Source: Maricaulis sp036231565
GTDB lineage: Bacteria; Pseudomonadota; Alphaproteobacteria; Caulobacterales; Maricaulaceae
Reading direction: 5' to 3'
NCBI GenBank assembly: GCA_036231565.1
Contig: JAZAHA010000056.1
Location: 54,495-118,494 of the forward strand
DNA: 64,000 bases
Below are positions 1-7,511 of this stretch, piece after piece. A program made the position numbers and the translations under genes. How positions within the stretch are numbered: position 1 is the first letter of the stretch; the number at the start of each line of letters is the position of its first letter. The notes below the pieces were generated by a model. It had not been told where the DNA came from and ran no database searches. It saw nothing but the letters and a program-made list of their open reading frames with translations.

Positions 1-867
1 GATATAGGGCTTGTCCAGACGGCGCTTGCCCAGGCCTTCCCAGGCGTAGCGCGTCTTGTCGGAGATCCATTCCTCGTTCACGCCCTCATGGACGCGCGGC
101 AGGATGCGCAGCACGGCGCCGCCGCGGGCATCCACGCGGATGTTCGAGCCGACCGCGTCCATCACATCGACGGTCTCGGTCTTCTTCAGCTCCCAGGGAC
201 GGGCGTTGAAGGCGTAGGGCTTGGAGGTCAGCGCACCGACCGGGCACAGGTCGATGACATTGCCGGACAGTTCCGACGTCACCGCGTTTTCCAGATAGGT
301 CGTGATCTCGGCATCCTCGCCGCGGCCGATCATGCCGATCTCCGGCACGCCGGCGACCTCGGTGACGAAGCGGACGCAGCGCGTGCACTGGATGCAGCGC
401 GTCATCTCCGTCTTGATGATCGGACCCATTTCCTTGTCTTCGACGGCGCGCTTGTTTTCCGGGAAGCGCGAGCCGGTACGGCCATAGACCAGCGACTGGT
501 CCTGCAGGTCGCACTCGCCGCCCTGGTCGCAGATCGGGCAGTCCAGCGGGTGGTTGATGAGCAGGAACTCCATCACCCCTTCGCGCGCCTTCTTCACCAT
601 CGGCGACAGCGTGTTCATGGCCGGCGGTTCGCCATTCGGCCCGCCGCGCATGTCGCGCACCTGCATCGCACAGGACGCGGCCGGCTTCGGCGCGCCGACG
701 AGTTCCACCAGACACATCCGGCAATTGCCGGCGACCGACAGGCGCTCGTGATAGCAAAAGCGCGGGATTTCCCGGCCGGCAGCCTCGGCAGCCTGCAACA
801 GCGTGAAGGAATTCGGTACTTCGACTTCCTCGCCGTCGATAACGATTTTGCGGAGATCTTCGCTCAT
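1..867 (-). CDS. nuoG: NADH-quinone oxidoreductase subunit G, N-terminal part (cut by window edge)
   Basis: Large Fe-S subunit of the complex I peripheral arm, which passes electrons from FMN in NuoF towards quinone. The 289 visible residues carry a ferredoxin-like 2Fe-2S set (Cys38, 49, 52, 66), the His-Cys3 4Fe-4S set (His106, Cys110, 113, 119) and a 4Fe-4S set (Cys158, 161, 164, 208). The molybdopterin-fold C-terminus lies outside the window. The ATG start gives MSEDLRKIVIDGEEVEVP, a normal N-terminus for the family. It lies 12 bp after nuoF on the same strand, as the last visible gene of the nuo operon. The truncation is only the window edge. Confidence 0.97.
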   Translation of the reverse strand, partial: MSEDLRKIVIDGEEVEVPNSFTLLQAAEAAGREIPRFCYHERLSVAGNCRMCLVELVGAPKPAASCAMQVRDMRGGPNGEPPAMNTLSPMVKKAREGVMEFLLINHPLDCPICDQGGECDLQDQSLVYGRTGSRFPENKRAVEDKEMGPIIKTEMTRCIQCTRCVRFVTEVAGVPEIGMIGRGEDAEITTYLENAVTSELSGNVIDLCPVGALTSKPYAFNARPWELKKTETVDVMDAVGSNIRVDARGGAVLRILPRVHEGVNEEWISDKTRYAWEGLGKRRLDKPYI

Positions 868-879
868 TGGATGAAGTCC

Positions 880-2193
880 CTACTCTGCCGCAACGGCCTG
901 GCTGACAAACACGGGTTTGCCGGCGCGATAATTGTTGATGCGTTCCTCGATCTCGCCCCGGAAGTGGCGTATCAGGCCCTGGACGGGCCAGGCGGCCGCG
1001 TCACCGAGCGCACAGATCGTGTGGCCTTCCACCTGGCCGGCGACGTCGAGCAGCATGTCGATCTCCTCGATCGAGCTCTCGCCGCGTGCCATGCGCTCCA
1101 GCACGCGCCACATCCAGCCCGTGCCTTCACGGCACGGCGTGCACTGGCCGCAGCTTTCGTGGCGGTAGAAGTAGGAGATGCGCGCGATCGCCTTCACCAC
1201 ATCGGTGGACTTGTCCATGACGATGACGGCGGCGGTGCCCAGACCGGACTTGTGCGCCTGCAGCGCATCGAAATCCATCAGCACATCGTCGCAGATATCT
1301 TTCGGCAGTAGCGACACCGAAGAGCCGCCCGGAATGACGGCCTTCAGATTGTCCCAGCCGCCGCGCACGCCGCCGGCATGCGTCTCGATGAGCGTCTTCA
1401 TCGGGATCGACATGGCTTCTTCGACATTGCACGGCTTGTTCACATGGCCGGAGATAGAGAAGATCTTTGTGCCGACATTCCGCTCGCGGCCGAAAGAGGC
1501 AAACCATTGCGCCCCGCGGCGCAGGATCGTGCCCGCAACCGCGATGGATTCAACATTGTTCACCGTGGTCGGGCAGCCATACAGACCGGCATTGGCCGGG
1601 AAAGGCGGTTTCAGGCGCGGCTGGCCCTTCTTGCCTTCCAGGCTTTCCAGCAGGGCCGTTTCCTCGCCGCAGATATAGGCGCCGGCACCGTGATGGATAT
1701 AGACGTGGAACGGCCAGCCATGCACGTTCTTCTCGCCGATCAGCTTGGCCTCATAGGCCTCCTTGACGGCTTTCTCCATCGCCAGGCGCTCGGTGACATA
1801 CTCACCGCGCAGATAGATGTAGCAGGCGTGCGCCTGCATCGAGAATGACGCGATCAGGCAGCCTTCGATGAGAAGGTGCGGATCGTGGCGCATGATCTCG
1901 CGGTCCTTGCACGTGCCCGGCTCGGATTCGTCGGCATTGACGACAAGATAGTGCGGACGTGCGCCCACTTCCTTGGGCATGAAGGACCATTTCAGACCGG
2001 TCGGGAAACCGGCGCCGCCGCGGCCGCGCAGGCCCGACGCCTTCATCTGGTCGATGATCCAATCGCGGCCCTGTTCGAGGATTTCCTTGGTCCCGTTCCA
2101 TGCACCGCGCTGTTTGGCGCCGTCCAGACCGGGGTCGTGGTGGCCGAACAGATTGGTGAAGATACGGTCCTTGTCCTGGAGAAGCTGGGTCAT
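880..2193 (-). CDS. nuoF: NADH-quinone oxidoreductase subunit F (NADH/FMN-binding)
   Basis: Flavoprotein entry point of complex I: it oxidises NADH with FMN and passes electrons to a 4Fe-4S cluster. The FMN-site motif GRGGAGFPTG is at residues 57-66 and the NADH-site segment GAGAYICGEETALL starts near 169. The cluster ligands are Cys348, Cys351, Cys354 and Cys394. At 437 residues it has full family length. It starts with ATG 3 bp after the nuoE stop, so the pair is probably translationally coupled. Confidence 0.98.
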   Translation of the reverse strand: MTQLLQDKDRIFTNLFGHHDPGLDGAKQRGAWNGTKEILEQGRDWIIDQMKASGLRGRGGAGFPTGLKWSFMPKEVGARPHYLVVNADESEPGTCKDREIMRHDPHLLIEGCLIASFSMQAHACYIYLRGEYVTERLAMEKAVKEAYEAKLIGEKNVHGWPFHVYIHHGAGAYICGEETALLESLEGKKGQPRLKPPFPANAGLYGCPTTVNNVESIAVAGTILRRGAQWFASFGRERNVGTKIFSISGHVNKPCNVEEAMSIPMKTLIETHAGGVRGGWDNLKAVIPGGSSVSLLPKDICDDVLMDFDALQAHKSGLGTAAVIVMDKSTDVVKAIARISYFYRHESCGQCTPCREGTGWMWRVLERMARGESSIEEIDMLLDVAGQVEGHTICALGDAAAWPVQGLIRHFRGEIEERINNYRAGKPVFVSQAVAAE

Positions 2194-2196
2194 GAC

Positions 2197-2871
2197 TTAG
2201 CCCTCCGCCTTTTCGGACTTGCCGGTATTGGGAAGCGTGACCGGCTTGGCGCGCGAGCCGTCATAGAGGCTTTCATCGGTCAGCACCTTGGTGCCATGCG
2301 GCTCGGAGGCGTTACGCTCGGATTGCGGGCCGTATTTGACCTTCTTGCCGGCGGCGAGGTCGTCGAGCAGTTTCTCGAAGCTCTCCGCGTCGAGATCCTC
2401 GATGTAGTGGTCGCCATCCTTGTTCGCGAGCTGGATCATAGGGGCATTGGCGCAGGCGCCCATGCACTCCACCTCGACCCAGGTGAACTTGCCGTCTTCG
2501 GAGATCTCGTGCTGCTTGCCGATGCGGTTCTTGCACACCGAAATCAGCTCGTCCGACCCGCGCAGCATGCACGGCGTGGTGCCGCAGACCTGGATCAGAT
2601 GCTCACCGACCGGGGCCAGGTTGAACATGGTGTAGAAGGTCGCGACCTCGTAGACGCGGATGTAGGGCATCTCCAGCCGGTCGGCGATCTCGCGGATGGC
2701 GGGCTCGCAGACCCAGCCGTCCTGCTTCTGCGCGATCCACAACATGGGGATGACGGCCGAGGCTTTCTTTTCCTCGGGATATTTCGCCAGCCAGAACTTG
2801 ATCTCGTCCTCGCTCTTCTTGTTGAAGACGAAGCTTTCCGGCTGTTCTTTCGCGAGACGACGAACGCTCAT
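2197..2871 (-). CDS. nuoE: NADH-quinone oxidoreductase subunit E (24 kDa, 2Fe-2S)
   Basis: Thioredoxin-fold 2Fe-2S subunit that partners NuoF in the NADH-dehydrogenase module. The four ligands are Cys96, Cys101, Cys136 and Cys140, in the family's C-x4-C and C-x3-C arrangement. The protein has 224 residues. The roughly 45 residues after the thioredoxin fold are charged and probably extended, which is common in alphaproteobacterial NuoE. Its ATG overlaps the nuoD stop in an ATGA, a sign of translational coupling. Confidence 0.97.
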   Translation of the reverse strand: MSVRRLAKEQPESFVFNKKSEDEIKFWLAKYPEEKKASAVIPMLWIAQKQDGWVCEPAIREIADRLEMPYIRVYEVATFYTMFNLAPVGEHLIQVCGTTPCMLRGSDELISVCKNRIGKQHEISEDGKFTWVEVECMGACANAPMIQLANKDGDHYIEDLDAESFEKLLDDLAAGKKVKYGPQSERNASEPHGTKVLTDESLYDGSRAKPVTLPNTGKSEKAEG

Positions 2872-4073
2872 CGGTCGATCTCCCCGAACACGATGTCCAG
2901 CGAGCCCAGGATGGCGGAGACGTCCGCCAGCATGTGGCCGCGATTCATGAAATCCATGGCTGCCAGGTGCGGGAAGCCGGGCGCCCGGATCTTCACGCGG
3001 TACGGCTTGTTCGAGCCGTCGGAGACCAGATAGACGCCGAACTCGCCCTTCGGGGCCTCGACGGCGGCATAGACCTCGCCAGCCTCGACATGGACGCCTT
3101 CAGTGTAGAGTTTAAAGTGCTGGATGAGCGCTTCCATCGAGCGCTTCATCTCGGCGCGGCGCGGCGGCGAGAATTTCGAGTCGGTGGCCAGCACCTCGCC
3201 CGCATTCTCCTCCTTCATGAGCCAGTCGCAGCACTGGATCATGATCTTCACGCTCTCGCGCATCTCTTCCATGCGGCACAGATAGCGATCATAGCAATCG
3301 CCGTGCTTGCCGACCGGAATGTTGAACTCCAGCTCGTCATAGACTTCGTAGGGCTGCGAGCGGCGCAGATCCCAGGCCAGGCCCGAACCGCGCACCATCA
3401 CACCGGAGAAGCCCCAGGCGAGCACATCTTCCTTGGTCACCACGCCGATATCGACATTGCGCTGCTTGAAGATGCGATTCTCGGTCAGGAGGCTGTCGAT
3501 ATCGTCCAGCTTTTCCGGGAACTGGTCGCACCAGGCCCGGATGTCCTCGACCAGTTTAGGCGGCAGGTCCTGGTGGACACCGCCGGGACGGAAATAGTGA
3601 GCATGCATGCGGCTGCCCGAAGCGCGCTCGTAGAACACCATCAGCTTTTCGCGCTCCTCGAAGCCCCAGAGCGGCGGCGTCAGGGCGCCGACATCCATGG
3701 CCTGGGTCGTCACGTTGAGCAGATGGTTCAGGATACGGCCGATCTCGCAGTACAGCACGCGCACATACTGGCCGCGCTTCGGCACGGTGATACCGGCCAG
3801 ACGCTCGGCCGCCATGCAGAAGGCGTGCTCCTGATTCATCGGCGCGACATAGTCGAGACGGTCGAAATAGCCGATGCCCTGGAGATAGGTCTTGTGCTCC
3901 AGCAGCTTCTCGGTGCCGCGGTGCAGAAGGCCGATATGCGGATCGACGCGTTCGACCACCTCACCGTCCAGCTCCAGCACGAGACGCAGCACGCCGTGGG
4001 CGGCCGGGTGCTGGGGACCGAAATTGAGGGTGAACTTGCGTTCGCCGGATTGCGTCATGTCGTCGGCAGCCAT
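2868..4073 (-). CDS. nuoD: NADH-quinone oxidoreductase subunit D (49 kDa)
   Basis: The 49-kDa subunit related to NiFe-hydrogenase large subunits; with NuoB it forms the quinone-reduction pocket of complex I. The N-terminal stretch FGPQHPAAHGVLRLVLELDG is the family signature. The 401-residue length is normal and the reading frame is intact to the C-terminal residues IVFGEIDR. It lies 4 bp after nuoC as a separate gene; NuoC and NuoD are not fused here, as is usual in alphaproteobacteria. Confidence 0.98.
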   Translation of the reverse strand: MAADDMTQSGERKFTLNFGPQHPAAHGVLRLVLELDGEVVERVDPHIGLLHRGTEKLLEHKTYLQGIGYFDRLDYVAPMNQEHAFCMAAERLAGITVPKRGQYVRVLYCEIGRILNHLLNVTTQAMDVGALTPPLWGFEEREKLMVFYERASGSRMHAHYFRPGGVHQDLPPKLVEDIRAWCDQFPEKLDDIDSLLTENRIFKQRNVDIGVVTKEDVLAWGFSGVMVRGSGLAWDLRRSQPYEVYDELEFNIPVGKHGDCYDRYLCRMEEMRESVKIMIQCCDWLMKEENAGEVLATDSKFSPPRRAEMKRSMEALIQHFKLYTEGVHVEAGEVYAAVEAPKGEFGVYLVSDGSNKPYRVKIRAPGFPHLAAMDFMNRGHMLADVSAILGSLDIVFGEIDR

Positions 4074-4077
4074 GGCT

Positions 4078-4680
4078 CTAGCCCTCCGCCTTCTCGTCGC
4101 CCGGGATGACGTATTTGGCGCCTTCCCACGGGCTCATGAAATCGAAGTCACGGTATTCCTGGACCAGTTCGACCGGTTCGTAGACCACGCGTTTCTGCTC
4201 CTCGTCCCAGCGGACTTCGACATAGCCGGTGAGCGGGAAGTCCTTGCGCAGCGGATAGCCCTCGAAACCGTAATCGGTCAGCAGGCGGCGCAGATCCGGA
4301 TGGCCGGAGAAGACGATGCCGTACATGTCGAACGCCTCGCGCTCGAACCAGTCGGCAACGGGGTAGACATGATGGATCGAGGGAACCGGGTTCTCCTCAT
4401 CGGTCGACAGCTTCACGCGCACCCGGTGATTCTGGTGCATGGAGAGCAGATGGTAGACCACTTCGAACCGCTCGGCGCGCTGCGGATAGTCGACACCGCA
4501 GATGTCGACCAGCGTCGTGAACTTGCAGGCCGGCTCGTCGCGCAGCCAGGTGATCACATCCTCGACCTGGTCGCGATGGATCGTCACGGTCAGCTCGCCC
4601 TGGGTCACAGTCCAGCCGGTAACAGCCGTGGGCTGACCCGCCTGGATGTGCTCGCCGAGAACCTTGAGAGCTTCGCTCAT
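4078..4680 (-). CDS. nuoC: NADH-quinone oxidoreductase subunit C (30 kDa)
   Basis: The 30-kDa scaffold subunit of the complex I connecting module. The conserved segments ERFEVVYHLLS, FEREAFDMYGIVFSGHPDLR and GYPLRKDFPLTGY are all present. The start chosen is the ATG giving MSEALKVLGEH (200 residues), with AGGAG about 10 bases upstream. Two alternative starts exist: an ATG at 4707 that overlaps the nuoB stop as TGATG and would add 9 residues, and a GTG at 4710. The internal ATG has the better ribosome-binding site; the overlapping one would give tighter coupling to nuoB. Confidence 0.95.
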   Translation of the reverse strand: MSEALKVLGEHIQAGQPTAVTGWTVTQGELTVTIHRDQVEDVITWLRDEPACKFTTLVDICGVDYPQRAERFEVVYHLLSMHQNHRVRVKLSTDEENPVPSIHHVYPVADWFEREAFDMYGIVFSGHPDLRRLLTDYGFEGYPLRKDFPLTGYVEVRWDEEQKRVVYEPVELVQEYRDFDFMSPWEGAKYVIPGDEKAEG

Positions 4681-4706
4681 CGCCTTGTCACTCCTCGCGC
4701 CTGCCA

Positions 4707-5273
4707 TCACCGTTCGATCGAGCCTTCACGGCGGATCTTCTTCTGCAGTTGAAGAATGCCGTAGACCAGCGCCTCTGCGGTGGGCGGGCAGCCCGGCACA
4801 TAGACGTCGACCGGTACGATGCGGTCACAACCGCGCACGACCGAATAGGAATAATGGTAGTAGCCGCCGCCATTGGCGCACGAACCCATCGAGATGACGT
4901 AGCGCGGCTCGGGCATCTGGTCGTAGACCTTGCGCAGGGCCGGCGCCATCTTGTTGGTGAGCGTACCCGCAACGATCATCACGTCCGACTGGCGCGGGGA
5001 GGCCCGCGGCGCAAAGCCGAAGCGCTCGACGTCGTAACGCGGCATCGAGGCCTGCATCATTTCCACGGCGCAGCAGGCCAGGCCGAACGTCATCCACATC
5101 AGCGAGCCGGTGCGGGCCCAGGTGACGAGATCGTCGGCAGCGGCGACCACGAATCCCTTGTCGGCCAGCGCATCGCTGACGCCGTCAAAGAACGGGTCGT
5201 GTTTCTTCGGGTCATAGCCGGGAACGGTCGCGCGTCCGGCCATGCCGGCATGAGGGGTCAGATCAGATGCCAT
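4707..5273 (-). CDS. nuoB: NADH-quinone oxidoreductase subunit B (PSST, cluster N2)
   Basis: Carries the terminal cluster N2 that reduces quinone at the interface with NuoD. The 4Fe-4S ligands are the tandem cysteines Cys67-Cys68 plus Cys132 and Cys162. The stretch ASPRQSDVMIVAGTLTNKMA is typical of the family. It has 188 residues, with the usual variable N-terminus of about 35. It lies 6 bp downstream of the nuoA stop. Confidence 0.98.
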   Translation of the reverse strand: MASDLTPHAGMAGRATVPGYDPKKHDPFFDGVSDALADKGFVVAAADDLVTWARTGSLMWMTFGLACCAVEMMQASMPRYDVERFGFAPRASPRQSDVMIVAGTLTNKMAPALRKVYDQMPEPRYVISMGSCANGGGYYHYSYSVVRGCDRIVPVDVYVPGCPPTAEALVYGILQLQKKIRREGSIER

Positions 5274-5279
5274 GGTGGA

Positions 5280-5648
5280 CTACTCCCAATCCAGCGCGCC
5301 TTTTTTCAGCTCGTAAATGAAGCCGATGGTGAGAACTCCCAGGAACACCATCATCGACCAGAACTCGAACTCGCCCAGATGCTCCCGCAGGGTCACGGCC
5401 CAGGGGAAGAGGAAGGCGACTTCCAGGTCGAAGATGATGAACAGGATGGCGACGAGATAGAATCGCACGTCGAATTTCATGCGGGCGTCGTCGAAGGCGT
5501 TGAAGCCGCATTCATAGGTCGAGACCTTTTCCGGGTCCGGTTTCGACGGCGCGATCACAAAGGCGGCCAGCATGAAGCCGAGGCCGATCGCAGTCGCCAG
5601 ACCGAAAAAGATCAGGATGGGCAGGTAATCGAGAAGCAGCGCGTCCAT
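5280..5648 (-). CDS. nuoA: NADH-quinone oxidoreductase subunit A
   Basis: Small membrane subunit of complex I with three predicted helices (near residues 4-28, 62-84 and 90-110). The family signature YECGFNAFDDARMKFDVRFY lies between helices 1 and 2. The ATG giving MDALLLDYLPILIFFG starts directly before helix 1 and yields 122 residues, the family norm. A longer in-frame reading from 5741 would add 31 basic, non-hydrophobic residues not expected in NuoA. It is the first gene of the nuo operon. Confidence 0.97.
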   Translation of the reverse strand: MDALLLDYLPILIFFGLATAIGLGFMLAAFVIAPSKPDPEKVSTYECGFNAFDDARMKFDVRFYLVAILFIIFDLEVAFLFPWAVTLREHLGEFEFWSMMVFLGVLTIGFIYELKKGALDWE

Positions 5649-5829
5649 CGCCAAGCCTCGCCTTCTAGCGTCGGTTTTGCGGTGCGGGAGGCCGTTGTTT
5701 TCAAGGTGTGATCCGCCTCGGGACGAATCAACCACCGGCAACGGGACCCCCTGCCCGATTTGGCGCGGAAGCTAGAGCGCAGCGGCGCTGCGGGCAAGGC
5801 CTAAAGGCCGCCCTCTGTCAGTTCTGGCG

Positions 5830-5835
5830 AATATA
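5830..5835 (-). promoter_or_regulatory. Possible -10 element (TATATT) of the nuo operon promoter
   Basis: TATATT on the minus strand, about 180 bases before nuoA, is the best -10 match in the gap between the upstream small gene and nuoA. No convincing -35 lies 16-18 bases upstream (the hexamer there is ATTTAT), which fits a promoter needing an activator. The adjacent 15-bp palindrome is centred about 33 bp upstream of it. Confidence 0.35.
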
Positions 5836-5857
5836 GCGACACACAGCGAACAATAAA

Positions 5858-5872
5858 TGCAAATGATTTGCA
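5858..5872. promoter_or_regulatory. Perfect 15-bp palindrome upstream of nuo, Fur-like operator candidate
   Basis: TGCAAATGATTTGCA is a perfect 7-1-7 dyad in AT-rich sequence, just beyond the stop of the small membrane protein gene and about 210 bp before nuoA. Length, symmetry and base composition resemble Fur-family operators. Iron-dependent control of an Fe-S-rich operon would make sense, but the regulator is inferred. Confidence 0.45.
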
Positions 5873-5881
5873 ATATCGAAA

Positions 5882-6355
5882 TCAGCCGGGATGTCGCTGC
5901 CCGCGCGGTTCCAGCCCGACGACCGAACGCCAGAAGGCGAACCGGAGGAAGGGAGAGCGACGGCTGAAGGTGCCATCAGGAAATATATGCCAGGGTCGAT
6001 ATCCCCACCGGCAGACGAGCGCCCGGGCCTCGTGGCCGAAACCCTCGGCGTGCGCAGCTGCCAGCGCAGCCCGGCGTGTGCACCAGCTTCCCCGGGCGCG
6101 CCGGAAGAGCCGCTGGGCCCGTCCGGTCACACCATTGGCCTGCCGCAGCGCGACGCGGAGCACACGATATTGGCGGTAGCGCGCCGCCGTATCCAGCACC
6201 AGCACACCGCATCCCAATATCGCCAGCCCGTCGAGCCACCAGAACGGCGAGACCGCGAATGCAAAAAGAAGGCAACACGCCGCCAGCAGCAGCGGCGGCC
6301 AGACCGGGTCGATCAGGCGGAGAATCGGGAGGGTTCGGACGGATCGTGCGTTCAT
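5882..6355 (-). CDS. Small membrane protein, unknown function
   Basis: A 157-residue protein I do not recognise. After a short basic N-terminus come two hydrophobic segments, near residues 17-35 and 38-53. The rest is an Arg- and Trp-rich cytoplasmic tail that includes VCRWGYRPWHIFPDGTFSRR. The ATG chosen (MNARSVRTLPILRL) sits just before the first hydrophobic segment; the in-frame extension to 6631 is Pro/Arg-rich and unlikely to be translated. No clear Shine-Dalgarno is visible. It lies upstream of nuoA on the same strand, and the gap between them holds the nuo promoter region, so it is probably a separate unit. Confidence 0.6.
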   Translation of the reverse strand: MNARSVRTLPILRLIDPVWPPLLLAACCLLFAFAVSPFWWLDGLAILGCGVLVLDTAARYRQYRVLRVALRQANGVTGRAQRLFRRARGSWCTRRAALAAAHAEGFGHEARALVCRWGYRPWHIFPDGTFSRRSPFLRFAFWRSVVGLEPRGQRHPG

Positions 6356-6495
6356 ATGACGCAATCTGCCCGCCCGGCCGAAACCCGCCAGCGGGATCGC
6401 CTGCCCGTCTGTCCCCCCTGGTGAATCGGGCCGGGGGCGGACAAATCGCCCCATTCGCCCTATATTGAGGTGTGTAGCCACGAAAGAGGTACGGA

Positions 6496-6621
6496 ATGTC
6501 TGTTCTGAACTCCCAAGAGGCTCGCCAGGGTGAAAAGGGACATGGCGTGCGTTGGGTCCTAGCGATCTCCACCGCCGCAGCCGCGATTGCGCTCCTGCTT
6601 TTCCTGGTCGCGAACGCCTGA
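6496..6621 (+). CDS. 41-residue single-span membrane peptide, unknown function
   Basis: A short reading frame beginning MSVLNSQEARQGEKGHGVRW, followed by one hydrophobic helix (VLAISTAAAAIALLLFLVAN) and a stop. AAAGAGG lies about 6-10 bases before the ATG. The layout, a polar N-terminus of about 20 residues then a single C-terminal span, is typical of small inner-membrane peptides. It lies between the divergent small membrane protein and the DUF599 gene. No function can be assigned. Confidence 0.5.
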   Translation: MSVLNSQEARQGEKGHGVRWVLAISTAAAAIALLLFLVANA

Positions 6622-6725
6622 CGGGCGGCACTTCCTCAACGGGCTCTGCACCATCGGCCGCTGCGGCTTTCCCGCGGCGCGAATATGCCTAGACTGATCG
6701 TCCACGGCGGACGAACGGGCAGACC

Positions 6726-7418
6726 ATGTCGGATTATTACGGGGTTATCGGCTTCCTGCTGATTGCAGGCGGGTTTTCCTGGCTGGTCGATCACAGCCCG
6801 TTCTCGAAACACACGCTGTCGCGCGCGATGGATGTGCACCGGCGCCGCTGGATGGAAGGCATGGCCAACCGCCAGGTGCGGATCATGGACAGCCAGATCA
6901 TCGCCGGCCTGCAGAACGGCATCGCCTTCTTCGCCTCGACCGCCCTTCTGGGCATCGGCGCGGCCTTCACGCTCATCACCGCGCTTGATCCGGTGATGAG
7001 CGCCGTGCAGGACGTGCCCTTCCTGGACGCCTCCTCGCGCCTGCAATGGGAGGTGATGTCGCTGGGCCTCCTGGTGATCTACGCCTATGCCTTCTTCAAG
7101 TTCGGCTGGGCCTACCGGCTGGTGAACTATTCCGCCATGCTGCTGGGCGCGACGCCGGACACCGGCCGCGACGAGGCGGCTTCAGAGGAAATCCTGGCGG
7201 CGGCCCGCCGCGCCGGCGCGATGAATGTCGTCGCAGGACGCCAGTTCAATCGCGGCCTGCGCACGCTCTTCATGTCGATCGGCTATCTGGCCTGGATCGG
7301 CGGGCCGGCCGCCCAGATTCTGGTGACGCTGGCCGTCGCGGCCATCCTGGTCTACCGGCAGTTTGCCAGCCCCGCCCTTGCCGCGCTGAAGGCCGGCGAC
7401 ATGCCCGCGCAAGGCTAG
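6726..7418 (+). CDS. DUF599 family membrane protein
   Basis: A 230-residue integral membrane protein matching the DUF599 pattern by eye. It opens with a short hydrophobic segment, followed by the basic stretch HRRRWMEGMANRQVRIMDSQI. Spans follow near residues 60-85, 105-130 (with YAYAFFKFGWAYRLVNYSA) and 180-215. The segment MNVVAGRQFNRGLRTLFMSIGYLAWIGG before the last spans is also typical. The family is widespread but has no established function. It lies 93 bp upstream of the AbgT-type transporter on the same strand. Confidence 0.85.
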   Translation: MSDYYGVIGFLLIAGGFSWLVDHSPFSKHTLSRAMDVHRRRWMEGMANRQVRIMDSQIIAGLQNGIAFFASTALLGIGAAFTLITALDPVMSAVQDVPFLDASSRLQWEVMSLGLLVIYAYAFFKFGWAYRLVNYSAMLLGATPDTGRDEAASEEILAAARRAGAMNVVAGRQFNRGLRTLFMSIGYLAWIGGPAAQILVTLAVAAILVYRQFASPALAALKAGDMPAQG

Positions 7419-7511
7419 ATCGCGCCAGGACGGCCCCGCCCCCCGGAAAATATTGCACTTTGTTCCCGAACGCGTCCATTTTGCCCGGACAACAAGTCTG
7501 GGGGAGATGTC

